Positions 36,839 through 46,425 of a DNA stretch of 64,000 nt are shown piece after piece. Positions within the stretch are counted from its first letter, which is position 1; every line of letters begins with the position of its first letter. The stretch lies in assembly GCF_030687395.1 (NCBI RefSeq), contig NZ_CP117430.1, forward strand, positions 4,712,001-4,776,000, written 5' to 3'. The notes beneath the pieces were generated by a model. The model was given only the letters and a program-made list of their open reading frames with translations, had not been told where the DNA came from and made no database searches. Made by a program: the position numbers and the translations under genes. Source of the DNA: Pseudomonas wuhanensis. GTDB taxonomy: Bacteria; Pseudomonadota; Gammaproteobacteria; Pseudomonadales; Pseudomonadaceae.

Positions 36839-38041
36839 TTATTTATCCGGGCTGTCGATGGTCAGTTTTTGTTGCGCGGTGGTGCTGGTGGCCAAGGGTT
36901 GGCTGCGACCGATCCATTCGCCGGCAGTCGGTTGGCCGGCACGAGAGATGCGCGCAACCAGTTGGACTTCAGGGAAGTTCGACAGTTTCAACTGCGGCAT
37001 CATCGCATCGGCATCACCCAGTTCGACGGTTGCTGGCAAGTCGGCGACAGTCAGACGCTTGGCGGCCAGCGGCGCGGGCGGGCCGGAGATGGCGCGGGCG
37101 AAGATGAACACGCTGTCACCCGGCTGGACCTTGGCTTTGAGCTCTGGCGCCAGATCGACATGCACTTTGAGCAGTGCTGCAGCTTTGGCCGCAGGTGCCT
37201 GGGCAACCTTGCCACCACTGGCTTCGAGTTTCTCGGCGGCCCGAGTAATGCCGCCTTGCAGCGCGGCGCGGGATTTATCATCCGGCGGCAGTTGCGCCAG
37301 CAGGCGATTCCAGTAGTCGATGGCGTCCTGGTAACGCTCGCCTTCAAAGGCCGCGATGCCCAGCAGACCGAGGCTGGTGACTTCTTTCGGATCAGCTTTC
37401 AGCGCTTCGTCGGTCAGGGCCTGGATCTTGTCCGACCACTTCTTGCCGTCGGCGAAATATTGGGCCTGAGCCCATTGACCGAGCAGTTCCGGTTGACGGC
37501 CAGCCAGGGCCACTGTGCGTTCGAAGATCTTCGCCGCATCGGCCGGACGGTCCTGAGCCATGTAGGTGCGGCCGAGGAAGTACAGGCCTTCGGCCGAGTC
37601 CGGTTGGGCCGCGACCGCACGCTCCAGGCGACGGGTCATCTCTTCCATCGACTGCGGCGCCTGGGCGAACTCGCGGGTCAGCTCGACTTTGTCGCTGGCG
37701 CCGAAATGCAGGTACAGCCCAAGGCCCAGCACCGGCACCAGAATCGCCGCCAGCAATGGCAATGGCTTGCCCAGACGCGACACGCGCGGCGCCTCGACGC
37801 CCTCGGTGTCGGCGAGCAGTTCACGGGCAGCTTCGGCGCGGCCGGTGTCCATTTGTTCGGCGCTGAGCACGCCCTCTTCCTGCTGAGTCTGCAACTCAGC
37901 CACGCGCTCCTGATAAAGCGCGACGTTCAGTGCCGTGCGGTCCTCTTCAAGCTGAGCGCGGCGACCACGCAGAACGGGGATCAGCAGAAAACTCAGGGCA
38001 ACCAGGAGCAGCAGGCCTGCAGCGAGCCAGAAATCAATCAT
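36839..38041 (-). CDS. ccmI: Cytochrome c maturation protein CcmI (TPR chaperone for apocytochrome)
   Basis: Binds the C terminus of apocytochrome c and hands it to the CcmFH haem lyase. 400 residues from the ATG at 38041. Seen: N-terminal membrane helix ([19 protein letters not shown]), a basic/acidic coiled loop, a second helix ([18 protein letters not shown], about 95-112), then TPR-like repeats such as [19 protein letters not shown] and [13 protein letters not shown], and a C-terminal periplasmic domain. Overlaps ccmH by 8 bp. Confidence 0.94.
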   Translation of the reverse strand: MIDFWLAAGLLLLVALSFLLIPVLRGRRAQLEEDRTALNVALYQERVAELQTQQEEGVLSAEQMDTGRAEAARELLADTEGVEAPRVSRLGKPLPLLAAILVPVLGLGLYLHFGASDKVELTREFAQAPQSMEEMTRRLERAVAAQPDSAEGLYFLGRTYMAQDRPADAAKIFERTVALAGRQPELLGQWAQAQYFADGKKWSDKIQALTDEALKADPKEVTSLGLLGIAAFEGERYQDAIDYWNRLLAQLPPDDKSRAALQGGITRAAEKLEASGGKVAQAPAAKAAALLKVHVDLAPELKAKVQPGDSVFIFARAISGPPAPLAAKRLTVADLPATVELGDADAMMPQLKLSNFPEVQLVARISRAGQPTAGEWIGRSQPLATSTTAQQKLTIDSPDK

Positions 38042-38507
38042 GCTTGGTTTTATCCAACAGGTGGTCGAGGCGCTCGCGCTCATCAAAAGAAAGCGTGTCC
38101 GGGCTGTCTGTGCGTTGCACGCGACGACGGCGGACAATCACGGCGATGATCACAAAACCGCCCAGCAGCAGGCCGGCGGGGCCGAACCAGAGGAGTGCGG
38201 TTTTGGCGTTGAGGGCAGGTTTGTAGCGGACGAAGTCACCGTAGCGGTCGACCATGAAATCGATGATTTGCTGGTTGTCCTTGCCCTCGCCGAGCATGCG
38301 GAAAATCTCTTTGCGCAGGTCAGCGGCGATCGGTGCGTTGGAATCGGCGATGTCCTGATTCTGGCACTTGGGGCAACGCAGTTCCTTGGTCAGCTCGCGA
38401 AAACGCTCACGGTCGCCTTCTTTGGCGAACTCATAGGTGTCGATGGCCGCGTGGGCTACACCGGCCATGCTCAAACCCAGCACCGCGGCGGCAATCCAGC
38501 GCTTCAT
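38034..38507 (-). CDS. ccmH: Cytochrome c maturation protein CcmH
   Basis: Thiol-disulfide protein that keeps apocytochrome CXXCH cysteines reduced for haem attachment. 157 residues: signal peptide (cleavage near AHA-AI), redox motif [18 protein letters not shown] (Cys45 and Cys48), and one C-terminal membrane helix ([13 protein letters not shown]). The short, one-domain form pairs with a separate ccmI, as here. Overlaps ccmG and ccmI. Confidence 0.96.
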   Translation of the reverse strand: MKRWIAAAVLGLSMAGVAHAAIDTYEFAKEGDRERFRELTKELRCPKCQNQDIADSNAPIAADLRKEIFRMLGEGKDNQQIIDFMVDRYGDFVRYKPALNAKTALLWFGPAGLLLGGFVIIAVIVRRRRVQRTDSPDTLSFDERERLDHLLDKTKHD

Positions 38508-39040
38508 GGCTTGGCCTCATCGACCAGCGCCTGATACTTGGCCGCCAGCTTTTCACGCCAGACTTGTTCGTCGATCACACCGACGAATTTGTCGCGGATG
38601 ATGCCTTTGGCGTCGATGAAGAAGGTTTCCGGTGCGCCGTACACGCCGAGGTTCAGGCCCAGGGTGCCGGCATCGTCACGGATGTCCAGTTGATACGGGT
38701 TGTGGAACTCGGCCAGCCACTTCAAGGCATCGGCGTTGACGTCCTTGTAGTTGACGCCGTAGATCACCACGCCCTTCTCGGCCAGTTTGTTCAGCACCGG
38801 GTGCTCGACCCGGCAGGAAATGCACCAGGTGCCCCAGACGTTGACCAATGCCGGTTTACCCAGTAGGTCCGCTTTGGTCAGGGTTTTGTCACCCTGCACC
38901 GAGGGCAGCGAAAAATCCGGGAACGGTTTGTTGATCATTGCCGAAGGCAGCTCGGCCGGGTTCAGGTACAGACCCCGATACAGAAAAACAGCAACCACCA
39001 GAAAAATCGCCAGTGGCAACAGCATCAACCAACGTCTCAT
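38504..39040 (-). CDS. ccmG: Thiol:disulfide interchange protein CcmG (DsbE)
   Basis: Membrane-anchored thioredoxin-like reductant in cytochrome c maturation. 178 residues. Seen: N-terminal anchor (about 4-20), thioredoxin fold with active site WGTWCISCRVEHP (Cys73 and Cys76), and the cis-Pro region YGAPETFFIDAKG. The stop overlaps ccmH and the start overlaps ccmF by 4 bp each (ATGA). Confidence 0.96.
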   Translation of the reverse strand: MRRWLMLLPLAIFLVVAVFLYRGLYLNPAELPSAMINKPFPDFSLPSVQGDKTLTKADLLGKPALVNVWGTWCISCRVEHPVLNKLAEKGVVIYGVNYKDVNADALKWLAEFHNPYQLDIRDDAGTLGLNLGVYGAPETFFIDAKGIIRDKFVGVIDEQVWREKLAAKYQALVDEAKP

Positions 39041-41040
39041 GCGGTGGCTCCCGTCATGCCGAGCGCTTCACGCACGCGGCTTTTTACCTTGACCCGATAA
39101 CGACGATCCAGCGCCGCCAGCAATCCGCCGAGACCGGTGAGCAACCCACCGAACCAGATCCAGCGCACGAACGGTTTGACGTGTACGCGGACCGCCCAGG
39201 CGCCCTCGCCCAGCGGCTCGCCCAATGCGACGTAAAGGTCACGGGTGAAACCGGCGTCGATCCCGGCTTCGGTCATCACCGAGTTCTGCACGGTATACAG
39301 GCGTTTTTCCGGGTGCAGCACGCTGATTTCCTTGCCATCGCGGATCACCCGGATGGTGCCTTTGTCGGACGTGAAGTTCGGTCCTTCGAAGTGCTTGGCG
39401 CCTTCGAACACAAATTGATAACCGGCCAGGCTCATGGACTCACCCGGCGCCAGGCGCAGATCGCGCTCGGCACTGTTCTGGCTCGACAACACGACACCCA
39501 GCGCGCACACGGCAATGCCCAAATGCGCGATTTGCATGCCCCAATAGCTGCGAGTCAGGGTCGGCAGACCTTTGATCAGGCCCTTGTGGCGAGTCTTGTC
39601 GAAGATATCCCGCACACCGGCCAGTAACACCCAGGCAGCCAGCATGAACGTCGCCAGCACTGCCCAGTTGAAATCGCCGTAAGCGACGCCGGCCACCACG
39701 GCCAGCGCAGCGCTGCCGAGCAACACCGGGGTCAACATGCTCATCAGCCATTTGACCGGGGTGTCTTTCCAGCGCACCAGCATCCCGACCGCCATCACCA
39801 CCATCAGCAACGCCATCAATGGAATGAACAACGCGTTGAAGTACGGCGGGCCGACCGACAGTTTGGCGCCGGTCATCGCATCGAGAATCAGCGGGTACAA
39901 GGTGCCGAGCAGGATCATCGAAGCGGCCACCACCAGCACCAGGTTATTGCCCAGCAACAGGGTTTCCCGAGACCAGAGGTTGAAGCCGACGTGGCTCTTG
40001 ACCACCGGAGCGCGCAGGGCAAACAGCGTCAGCGAGCCGCCGACTACGAACAGCAAGAAGATCAGGATGAACACACCGCGCTCAGGATCGGAGGCAAAGG
40101 CGTGAACCGAGGTCAGCACGCCGGAACGCACCAGGAAAGTCCCGAGCAAACTCAACGAGAACGCGGCGATGGCCAACAACACCGTCCAGCTCTTGAACAC
40201 GCCACGTTTTTCCGTGACCGCCAACGAGTGAATCAGCGCCGTGCCCACCAGCCAAGGCATGAAGGACGCGTTTTCCACCGGGTCCCAGAACCACCAGCCG
40301 CCCCAGCCGAGTTCGTAGTAGGCCCACCAGGAGCCCAACGTAATACCGATACCGAGGAAAGCCCAGGCGACGATGGTCCACGGACGCGACCAGCGCGCCC
40401 ACGCCGCGTCGAGACGACCGCCCAGCAGCGCGGCGATGGCAAAGGCAAACGCCACAGAGAAACCGACATAGCCCATGTACAGCATCGGCGGGTGAACGAT
40501 CAGGCCGATGTCTTGCAGCAGTGGATTGAGGTCGCGCCCATCCGTCGGCATCTGCGGCAGGATTCGGGCGAAAGGGTTAGACGTCAAGATCAGGAACAGC
40601 AGGAAACCGGTGCTGATCATGCCCATCACCGCCAGCACCCGGGCCAGCATTACTTGCGGCAATTGCCGGGAGAACACCGACACCGCGAATGTCCAGCCGC
40701 CGAGGATCAGTGCCCATAGCAGCAACGAACCTTCGTGAGCCCCCCAGACGGCGCTGAACTTGTAGTACCACGGCAGCGCACTGTTGGAGTTGCTGGCCAC
40801 ATAAGCGACGGAGAAGTCGTCGGCCATGAACGCGTAAGTCAGGCAACCGAAAGCGAACAGCAGAAACGCGAACTGCCCCCACGCGGCCGGCTGGGCCAGG
40901 CTCATCCACAAGCGATCGCCGCGCCAGGCGCCGAGCAACGGCACCACGGCCTGCACCAGCGCGAAACACAGCGCCAGGATCATGGCCAGGTGGCCCAATT
41001 CGGGGATGAACAGCCCCGAACTATAAAGTGAGGAAGTCAT
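39037..41040 (-). CDS. ccmF: Cytochrome c haem lyase subunit CcmF
   Basis: Large membrane protein that accepts haem from CcmE and attaches it to apocytochrome c with CcmH. 667 residues, about 15 helices. Seen: the WWD haem-handling motif GWGGWWFWDPVENASFMPW (about 240-258), GAHEGSLLLWALILGG, and LYMGYVGFSVAFAFA, with a periplasmic domain before the last helix. The ATG at 41040 is 3 bp after ccmE. Confidence 0.97.
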   Translation of the reverse strand: MTSSLYSSGLFIPELGHLAMILALCFALVQAVVPLLGAWRGDRLWMSLAQPAAWGQFAFLLFAFGCLTYAFMADDFSVAYVASNSNSALPWYYKFSAVWGAHEGSLLLWALILGGWTFAVSVFSRQLPQVMLARVLAVMGMISTGFLLFLILTSNPFARILPQMPTDGRDLNPLLQDIGLIVHPPMLYMGYVGFSVAFAFAIAALLGGRLDAAWARWSRPWTIVAWAFLGIGITLGSWWAYYELGWGGWWFWDPVENASFMPWLVGTALIHSLAVTEKRGVFKSWTVLLAIAAFSLSLLGTFLVRSGVLTSVHAFASDPERGVFILIFLLFVVGGSLTLFALRAPVVKSHVGFNLWSRETLLLGNNLVLVVAASMILLGTLYPLILDAMTGAKLSVGPPYFNALFIPLMALLMVVMAVGMLVRWKDTPVKWLMSMLTPVLLGSAALAVVAGVAYGDFNWAVLATFMLAAWVLLAGVRDIFDKTRHKGLIKGLPTLTRSYWGMQIAHLGIAVCALGVVLSSQNSAERDLRLAPGESMSLAGYQFVFEGAKHFEGPNFTSDKGTIRVIRDGKEISVLHPEKRLYTVQNSVMTEAGIDAGFTRDLYVALGEPLGEGAWAVRVHVKPFVRWIWFGGLLTGLGGLLAALDRRYRVKVKSRVREALGMTGATA

Positions 41041-41043
41041 CAG

Positions 41044-41499
41044 TTAGCCCTCTTTCGCGGGAGTAGGTGCCGACTGGCCGCTATCTTTCAGGGCCTTGGT
41101 CACTTCCGGCGGCATGTACTTTTCATCGTGCTTGGCCAGCACTTCATCGGCCACTACCACGCCGTCAGCGTTGAGCTTGCCGAGGGCGACAATGCCCTGC
41201 CCTTCGCGGAACAGATCCGGCAGGATGCCGCGATAACTGATGGTTACGGATTTGTTGAAGTCGGTGACGATGAATTTCACGTCCAGGGAATCGCCGGAAC
41301 GTTGCAGCGAACCTTTCTCCACCATGCCGCCCGCGCGAATACGTGTGTCTTGCGGCGCTTCACCGTTGGCGATCTGGGTCGGGGTGTAGAACAGATTGAT
41401 GTTCTGCTTCAAGGCGCTCAAGGCCAGGCCAACGGCAGCGCCGACACCGACCAGGATCGCGAAAATGATGATAAGACGCTTTTTACGCAGCGGATTCAC
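41044..41499 (-). CDS. ccmE: Cytochrome c maturation haem chaperone CcmE
   Basis: Periplasmic haem chaperone that binds haem covalently through a histidine before passing it to CcmF. 151 residues. Seen: N-terminal anchor (about 9-29), OB-fold, and the haem-binding HDEKY (His124, Tyr128) in [15 protein letters not shown]. The GTG start at 41499 overlaps the ccmD stop codon. Confidence 0.96.
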   Translation of the reverse strand: MNPLRKKRLIIIFAILVGVGAAVGLALSALKQNINLFYTPTQIANGEAPQDTRIRAGGMVEKGSLQRSGDSLDVKFIVTDFNKSVTISYRGILPDLFREGQGIVALGKLNADGVVVADEVLAKHDEKYMPPEVTKALKDSGQSAPTPAKEG

Positions 41500-41672
41500 T
41501 TGCCGTTCTCCCGGCGCAGACGACGCGCCTCTTGTTGCAGATACCGCTTGCGGGCCAGGATCGGCGCCGCCACGTTGAGGGCCAGCACCGCCAGGCTAAT
41601 GCCATAGGCGGACCAGACATACAGGCCGTGATGGCCCATGGCGAGAAAGTCGCCGAATGAAGCGAAACTCAT
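41496..41672 (-). CDS. ccmD: Haem exporter protein CcmD
   Basis: Small single-helix protein that helps release haem-loaded CcmE from the CcmABC complex. 58 codons, beginning [18 protein letters not shown], with a membrane helix [19 protein letters not shown] and a basic tail [19 protein letters not shown]. Overlaps ccmE (GTGA) at its 3' end and ccmC (ATGA) at its 5' end, exactly the conserved ccmCDE order. Confidence 0.95.
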   Translation of the reverse strand: MSFASFGDFLAMGHHGLYVWSAYGISLAVLALNVAAPILARKRYLQQEARRLRRENGK

Positions 41673-42424
41673 CGAGCGGCCTCCAGACTGTTCTGCACTT
41701 CGGTTTTCACCCAGCTCGCCCGGGCTTCGCGCTTGAGCACTTCAAGGCGCATGCGCAGCAACAGCACCGCGCCGAAGAAACAGTAGAAACCCAGCGCCGT
41801 CAGCAGCAGTGGCAGCCACATCTCGGCGGGCATCGCCGGTTTTTCAGTGAGTGTGAAGGTCGCGCCCTGGTGCAGGGTGTTCCACCACTCCACCGAGTAT
41901 TTGATGATCGGGATGTTGATTACGCCGACGATCGCCAGCACTGCACAGGCCTTGGCGGCACTGTCACGATTGCTGATGGCGTTGCCCAGCGCAATAAGAC
42001 CGAAGTACAGAAACAGCAGAATAAGCATGGACGTAAGTCGCGCATCCCAGACCCACCACGACCCCCAGGTCGGCTTGCCCCAGATCGCGCCGGTGACCAG
42101 CGCCACGGCGGTCATCCAGGCCCCGATCGGCGCGGCGCATTGCAGGGCGACGTCGGCCAGCTTCATCTTCCAGACCAGCCCGACGATGCCGCACACGGCC
42201 AGCATCACGTAGATGGACTGCGCCAGCATGGCGGCGGGAACGTGGATATAGATGATCCGAAAACTGTTGCCTTGCTGATAGTCCGGCGGCGCGAAGGCCA
42301 GCCCCCAAACCACGCCGACGCTAATCAGCAGCAACGCCGCGACGCTCAGCCACGGCAGCAATTTGCCACTGATGCCGTAAAACCATTTGGGCGAGCCGAG
42401 CTTATGAAACCAGGTCCAGTTCAT
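41669..42424 (-). CDS. ccmC: Haem exporter protein CcmC
   Basis: Six-helix membrane protein that loads haem onto CcmE. 251 residues. Seen: the WWD motif [19 protein letters not shown] (about 118-136), and conserved histidines in [14 protein letters not shown] and [11 protein letters not shown]. The ATG at 42424 was chosen because GGAA lies six bases before it and the protein then begins [17 protein letters not shown] longer start at 42436 is possible. Confidence 0.95.
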   Translation of the reverse strand: MNWTWFHKLGSPKWFYGISGKLLPWLSVAALLLISVGVVWGLAFAPPDYQQGNSFRIIYIHVPAAMLAQSIYVMLAVCGIVGLVWKMKLADVALQCAAPIGAWMTAVALVTGAIWGKPTWGSWWVWDARLTSMLILLFLYFGLIALGNAISNRDSAAKACAVLAIVGVINIPIIKYSVEWWNTLHQGATFTLTEKPAMPAEMWLPLLLTALGFYCFFGAVLLLRMRLEVLKREARASWVKTEVQNSLEAAR

Positions 42425-42476
42425 TGCTATTTCCATCACGGGTGCCGCACGTTGTCACGAGCAGCCAGGGTCTTTA

Positions 42477-42495
42477 CTGATCAAATTTTGATCAG
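42477..42495. other. Perfect 19-bp palindrome between ccmB and ccmC
   Basis: CTGATCAAA and TTTGATCAG around one base, within the 77-bp ccmB-ccmC gap, the largest gap inside an otherwise overlapping operon. It is the outward form of an FNR/ANR half-site arrangement, not the TTGAT-N4-ATCAA box itself. Role unknown. Confidence 0.6.
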
Positions 42496-42501
42496 ACCTC
42501 A

Positions 42502-43170
42502 TTATTCGCCGACGCTGATCTTCAGGCCAGCAGCTATTGCAAAAGGTGTCAGGGTTATCGCCAGGGCGGTCAGGCTACCAAGCCACAAGAGATAACCGGT
42601 CGCCGGCATGCCCTGCAATGCCGCCTGCAAGGCGCCACTGCCGAGAATCAACACCGGGATGTACAGCGGCAGAATCAACAGCGCCAGTAACAGGCCACCG
42701 CGCTTCAATCCTACCGTCAACGCTGCGCCCACCGCACCGAGCAGGCTCAGCACCGGTGTACCCAGCAATAAAGAAAGCAGCAACACCGGCAGACAGGCGG
42801 TTGGCAAACCGAGCATCAACGCCAGCAGGGGTGCGAGCAAAACCAGCGCCAGGCCGGAAAAGGCCCAGTGTGCCAGTACCTTGGCCAAAACCAGAATAGG
42901 CAGGGGGTGCGGCGAAAGGACCCACTGCTCAAGCGATCCGTCTTCGAAATCACTGCGGAAGAGCCCGTCCAGCGAGAGCAAGACCGATAAAAGTGCTGCC
43001 ACCCAGACCAGCCCCGGGGACAAGGTTTGCAACAATTGAGTCTCGGGACCGACCGCCAACGGAAACAAAGAGACGACGATGGCGAAGAACACCAGCGGAT
43101 TCGCCAATTCGGCAGGACGGCGGAACAGCAAACGTGCCTCGCGGGCGACCAACAGGCCGAAAACACTCAT
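42502..43170 (-). CDS. ccmB: Haem exporter membrane protein CcmB
   Basis: Membrane partner of the CcmA ATPase; with CcmCD it drives release of haem-bound CcmE. 222 residues, six helices. Seen: [20 protein letters not shown], a conserved N-terminal segment, then [20 protein letters not shown] and [21 protein letters not shown]. Overlaps ccmA by 4 bp. Confidence 0.95.
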   Translation of the reverse strand: MSVFGLLVAREARLLFRRPAELANPLVFFAIVVSLFPLAVGPETQLLQTLSPGLVWVAALLSVLLSLDGLFRSDFEDGSLEQWVLSPHPLPILVLAKVLAHWAFSGLALVLLAPLLALMLGLPTACLPVLLLSLLLGTPVLSLLGAVGAALTVGLKRGGLLLALLILPLYIPVLILGSGALQAALQGMPATGYLLWLGSLTALAITLTPFAIAAGLKISVGE

Positions 43171-43802
43171 ACGGCCCAGTTCCCCAAATCAATGTCGCGA
43201 TAGCCGGCCGGCATCCGGGTCAGCGTGTGGTGAGTGGTCAGGACCACCATGCCGCCCCGCTCGCAGTGCGCAGCCAGGTGTTCTTCGAGTTGCGCCACGC
43301 CTTGTTTGTCGAGCGCGGTGAACGGCTCATCGAGGATCCACAGCGGCGGGCTGTCCAGATACAAGCGCGCCAACGCGACGCGGCGTTGTTGCCCGGCGGA
43401 GAGCGTGTGGCAGGGAACATCCTCGAAACCGCGCAGCCCCACCGCCGTCAGCGCCTGCCGGATCGCCTCATGGGAGGCCGGTTGATGCAAGGCGCAGAGC
43501 CAACTGAGGTTTTCCTCGGGGGTCAGCAAGTCCTTGATGCCCGCGGCATGGCCGATCCACAACAGATTGCGCGCCAGTTCGCTGCGTTGCTCGTGCAGTG
43601 GCTGACCGTTTAGCAATACTTGACCGGCAGTCGGGTGCATCAAACCGCATAGCAGACGTAAAAGGCTGGTCTTGCCACTGCCGTTGGGGCCGCTGATTTG
43701 CAACATTTCGCCACTGGCCAGTCTCAATTCGAGATTTTCGAAGAGCAGCCGAAGGTCTCGCTCACAAGCGAGGGCAACGGTTTGCAGGACAGGACTGGTC
43801 AA
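43167..43802 (-). CDS. ccmA: Cytochrome c biogenesis ATP-binding export protein CcmA
   Basis: ABC ATPase of the CcmABCD complex. 211 residues. Seen: Walker [17 protein letters not shown] (about 38-53), signature [14 protein letters not shown], Walker [14 protein letters not shown] and the switch His in LTTHHTL. First gene of the ccm operon. The N terminus contains an extra [14 protein letters not shown] stretch usual for CcmA. Confidence 0.96.
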   Translation of the reverse strand: MTSPVLQTVALACERDLRLLFENLELRLASGEMLQISGPNGSGKTSLLRLLCGLMHPTAGQVLLNGQPLHEQRSELARNLLWIGHAAGIKDLLTPEENLSWLCALHQPASHEAIRQALTAVGLRGFEDVPCHTLSAGQQRRVALARLYLDSPPLWILDEPFTALDKQGVAQLEEHLAAHCERGGMVVLTTHHTLTRMPAGYRDIDLGNWAV

Positions 43803-43942
43803 GAGATCACGGGCCTTTTGCGGTTCAAGTCGGCGGCAGAGCGGCCGCTAAAGAGATGCAGCATAGATGCATTGGCGGCTTGTTCTAGAGAGCTGCGTCA
43901 AACAAATGCAATGTTTTCGCCACTCCCCGAAAGACGGGCGGC

Positions 43943-43972
43943 ATTATACATGCCATGCCCGACTCTAAAGAG
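43943..43972 (-). promoter_or_regulatory. Candidate ccmA promoter region with two palindromes
   Basis: On the minus strand TATAAT (43943-43948) lies within the palindrome GGCAT-N5-ATGCC. A second palindrome, ACTCT-AA-AGAGT (43961-43972), covers the expected -35 region. The -35 itself is poor, suggesting an activator. This is the only promoter-like sequence in the 197-bp divergent gap between ccmA and the FliK-like gene. Confidence 0.4.
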
Positions 43973-43999
43973 TGCATTTTCCTCAGGTTGTGACCGCGT

Positions 44000-45574
44000 A
44001 TGACAGGCGAAATGAACATCCTCCCGCTGCCGCAGACCACACCCGCGACTTCACGTCCGCTGGTGGTCAGCGGTGAGTTGCTCAAGCTGCTGACGCCGAT
44101 GGATGGCCTGATCAGCGCCGGTCAGACTGCCCGGGCCGAAGTGCTGTCGCTCAAGCAGGCGGATCAGACCTTTCAACTGTTGCTCAAGGTCACCCTCGAC
44201 AACGGGCGCCAAACCACGGTCCAGGCCACCAGTACTCAGCCGTTGCCCCAGGGCACCAGCCTGGCGATCACTCAGCCGTCGGCGGGTAACTTGGCGGTCA
44301 CGGTGCAACAGGCCATCGCCTCCAGCGTCGCGACCCTGACCCGCATCGACACGGCGCAACTGCCGGTCGGCACCTTGCTGCAAGGCAAAGTACTGACCTC
44401 TCAGGTAATGCCACAGGTGCCGGGCCAGCCGACGGTGTTTCGCTCGATGGTGAGCCTGCTCAACACCGCGCTGAGCGGCAGCACGCTAAGCATCGACAGC
44501 CCGACGCCACTGCGCATCGGCACTTTGCTGAGCGCCTTGGTGCAGGATACCCAGACCCTGAAATTCGTCCCGTTGAGCAGCCGTCAGGAACAGTTGGCGG
44601 TGACGCAACAATTGGTCAGCCAACAAAGTCGCCAAGGCTCTCTGGATGGCTTGCTCAAAGTCCTGCAAAACCTGCCGCCGTCGGATCAGACCTCCAGCAA
44701 TCTGCGCGCTGTCGTGGACAAGTTGCTCGCCGGCCTGCCAGACGTTCAGCAACTGAGCACGCCCAAAGGCCTGGCCCAGGCGTTGGCCAATAGCGGCCTG
44801 TTCCTCGAAGCGAAACTGCTGACTGGCCAAAACCCGACGCTGACGCCAGACATGAAGGGCGACCTGCTCAAGCTGATCGCACAATTGACGCCGGGCCTGC
44901 CGGCCAACACCAATCTCAATGCGATCATCGCCGCCAACACCTTGGCCCAGGCGCTGCCGAGTTTCGTGCGCAGCGCTCTCGGCATGCTGGGGCAAGTCAG
45001 CGCCAAACCGCTGCCGACCAGTTTCCCGCTCCCCGAGCGCCTGCTGCAAAGTCAGGACGGTGAAGGCGATCTGGAGCACTTGCTGCGTTTGGCAGCGGCG
45101 GCCGTTTCACGCCTGCAGAGTCATCAACTGTCGAGCCTGGAGCAGACCGGCCTCACCGACGACGGTCGCCTGCTCAGCACCTGGCAACTGGAAATCCCCA
45201 TGCGCAACCTGCAGGACATCGTGCCGTTGCAGGTCAAATTCCAGCGCGAAGAAGCACCCGAGAAAGAACAACCGCACGAACGCCGCGACGAACGCGAGCC
45301 GAAGCAACAATTGTGGCGAGTCGATCTGGCGTTCGACATGGAGCCATTAGGGCCGTTGCAGATTCAGGCCCAGTTGATCAAAGGCAGCCTCTCCAGTCAG
45401 CTGTGGGCCGAGCGGCCGTACACCGCGAGCCTGATCGAAAGCAATCTGGCCGGGCTGCGCGAACGCCTGCTGGCGTCGGGCCTGAACGTCGGCGATCTGG
45501 ATTGCCACCTTGGCACACCGCCACAAGGTCCTCAAACCCGCCTCGAACAACGCTGGGTCGACGAAACCGCATGA
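44000..45574 (+). CDS. Flagellar hook-length control (FliK)-like protein
   Basis: 524 residues, Gln/Ser/Thr/Leu-rich and low in aromatic residues, as for secreted ruler proteins. Seen: a long flexible N-terminal part, and a FliK C-terminal-type domain (about 390-510) with WQLEIPMRNLQDIVPLQVKF, LWRVDLAFDMEPLGPLQIQA and ESNLAGLRERLLASGLNVG. The hook_FliK C-terminal domain interacts with FlhB to switch export specificity. The next gene, overlapping by 4 bp, encodes a FlhB C-terminal-like protein, so the two are likely partners. The main fliK of the genome is probably elsewhere, next to fliL. Confidence 0.82.
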   Translation: MTGEMNILPLPQTTPATSRPLVVSGELLKLLTPMDGLISAGQTARAEVLSLKQADQTFQLLLKVTLDNGRQTTVQATSTQPLPQGTSLAITQPSAGNLAVTVQQAIASSVATLTRIDTAQLPVGTLLQGKVLTSQVMPQVPGQPTVFRSMVSLLNTALSGSTLSIDSPTPLRIGTLLSALVQDTQTLKFVPLSSRQEQLAVTQQLVSQQSRQGSLDGLLKVLQNLPPSDQTSSNLRAVVDKLLAGLPDVQQLSTPKGLAQALANSGLFLEAKLLTGQNPTLTPDMKGDLLKLIAQLTPGLPANTNLNAIIAANTLAQALPSFVRSALGMLGQVSAKPLPTSFPLPERLLQSQDGEGDLEHLLRLAAAAVSRLQSHQLSSLEQTGLTDDGRLLSTWQLEIPMRNLQDIVPLQVKFQREEAPEKEQPHERRDEREPKQQLWRVDLAFDMEPLGPLQIQAQLIKGSLSSQLWAERPYTASLIESNLAGLRERLLASGLNVGDLDCHLGTPPQGPQTRLEQRWVDETA

Positions 45575-45900
45575 ACGAATCCACCGCACCGCGCCAGGCC
45601 ATCGCCCTCAAATACGACGGCACCCACGCCCCTACCCTCACGGCAAAAGGTGATGAGGAACTGGCGGAAGCCATTCTGCAGATTGCCCGCGATTATGAAG
45701 TGCCAATCTATGAAAACGCCGAACTGGTGAAACTGCTGGCGCGGATGGAATTGGGGGACAGCATTCCCGAGGAGCTGTACCGCACGATTGCGGAGATCAT
45801 CGCGTTTGCGTGGAATTTGAAGGGTAAGTTTCCCGAGGGGCGGGATCCAGATGCTGCGATGGTGGAGAAGGACATCACCGACCGCGGGGATGATTATTGA
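45571..45900 (+). CDS. FlhB C-terminal-domain-like protein (EscU/YscU/HrcU family)
   Basis: 109-residue soluble protein equivalent to the FlhB cytoplasmic fragment downstream of the autocleavage site. Seen: ALKYDGTHAPTLTAKGDEEL aligned with the ALKYDPEKGGAPMLIAKG of FlhB in this window, then VPIYENAELVKLLARMELG and IPEELYRTIAEIIAFAW. The NPTH cleavage motif and the membrane part are absent. B. subtilis YlqH is a comparable stand-alone protein. The start overlaps the FliK-like stop (ATGA). Confidence 0.88.
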   Translation: MNESTAPRQAIALKYDGTHAPTLTAKGDEELAEAILQIARDYEVPIYENAELVKLLARMELGDSIPEELYRTIAEIIAFAWNLKGKFPEGRDPDAAMVEKDITDRGDDY

Positions 45901-45915
45901 GGTTTCGAAGACGCC

Positions 45916-46007
45916 ATCGCGGGCAAGCCCGCTCCCACAGGGATAGGTAGTGGACACAAAATGTGTGAACGCAGCCAATCCAATGTGGAAGCGGGCTTGC
46001 CCGCGAT
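45916..46007. repeat. REPIN (GCGGGCTTGCCCGC class)
   Basis: ATCGCGGGCAAGCCCGCTCC and the inverted half enclose a spacer with GGACACAAAATGTGTGAACG, which is the REPIN spacer core of the 18975 and 21034 copies read on the other strand. Confidence 0.88.
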
Positions 46008-46032
46008 AGCGATCTAAACCACGCCGCAAGAA

Positions 46033-46425
46033 TCAGTTCTTGTGCAACTTACTCATCAACTCCGCCTCAGCCTGGGTCAATCCGCAAGACTGAGTCAGTT
46101 CATCGACGCTGGCCCCCATCCCCACCAGGCGTGCTGCCTGAGCGAATGAAAGGCTCGACGGATCACGCTGCTCCAGCTGAGCCAGTTTGTCCGGCAACGG
46201 CCCGACGACGGCGCGCAGTTCGTGCAGGTCTTCACCCATGCGCACGTTGCCGTTCTGGTAGTCGTCGACGCGTTTGGCCAGGTCCTTGATGCGCTGATCG
46301 CGCAGCGCATCGCCCTCGGCCTGTTGCGCGGCGATCTGCCGCTGAGCGCGGATGTACGACAGGAACATCGCCAGCGTGCCTGCCCACAAGACGAACAGGA
46401 CAATCACAGCCACCTCAAGAATCAA
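46033..46425 (-). CDS. DUF2802 membrane-anchored protein
   Basis: 130 residues, DUF2802 family, commonly the last gene of the Pseudomonas che cluster; function not established. Seen: one N-terminal helix (about 3-22), a coiled-coil region (about 25-85, QRQIAAQQAEGDALRDQRIK), and a C-terminal helix-turn-helix-like segment AARLVGMGASVDELTQSCGL. The start is read as a TTG immediately after the cheW stop (TGATTG); a GTG at 46413 is an alternative. Confidence 0.78.
   Translation of the reverse strand: MILEVAVIVLFVLWAGTLAMFLSYIRAQRQIAAQQAEGDALRDQRIKDLAKRVDDYQNGNVRMGEDLHELRAVVGPLPDKLAQLEQRDPSSLSFAQAARLVGMGASVDELTQSCGLTQAEAELMSKLHKN

Noticed and set aside
42477..42495. ANR/FNR box in the ccm operon.
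   Set aside because: The half-sites are in the outward order with a one-base centre, not TTGAT-N4-ATCAA.
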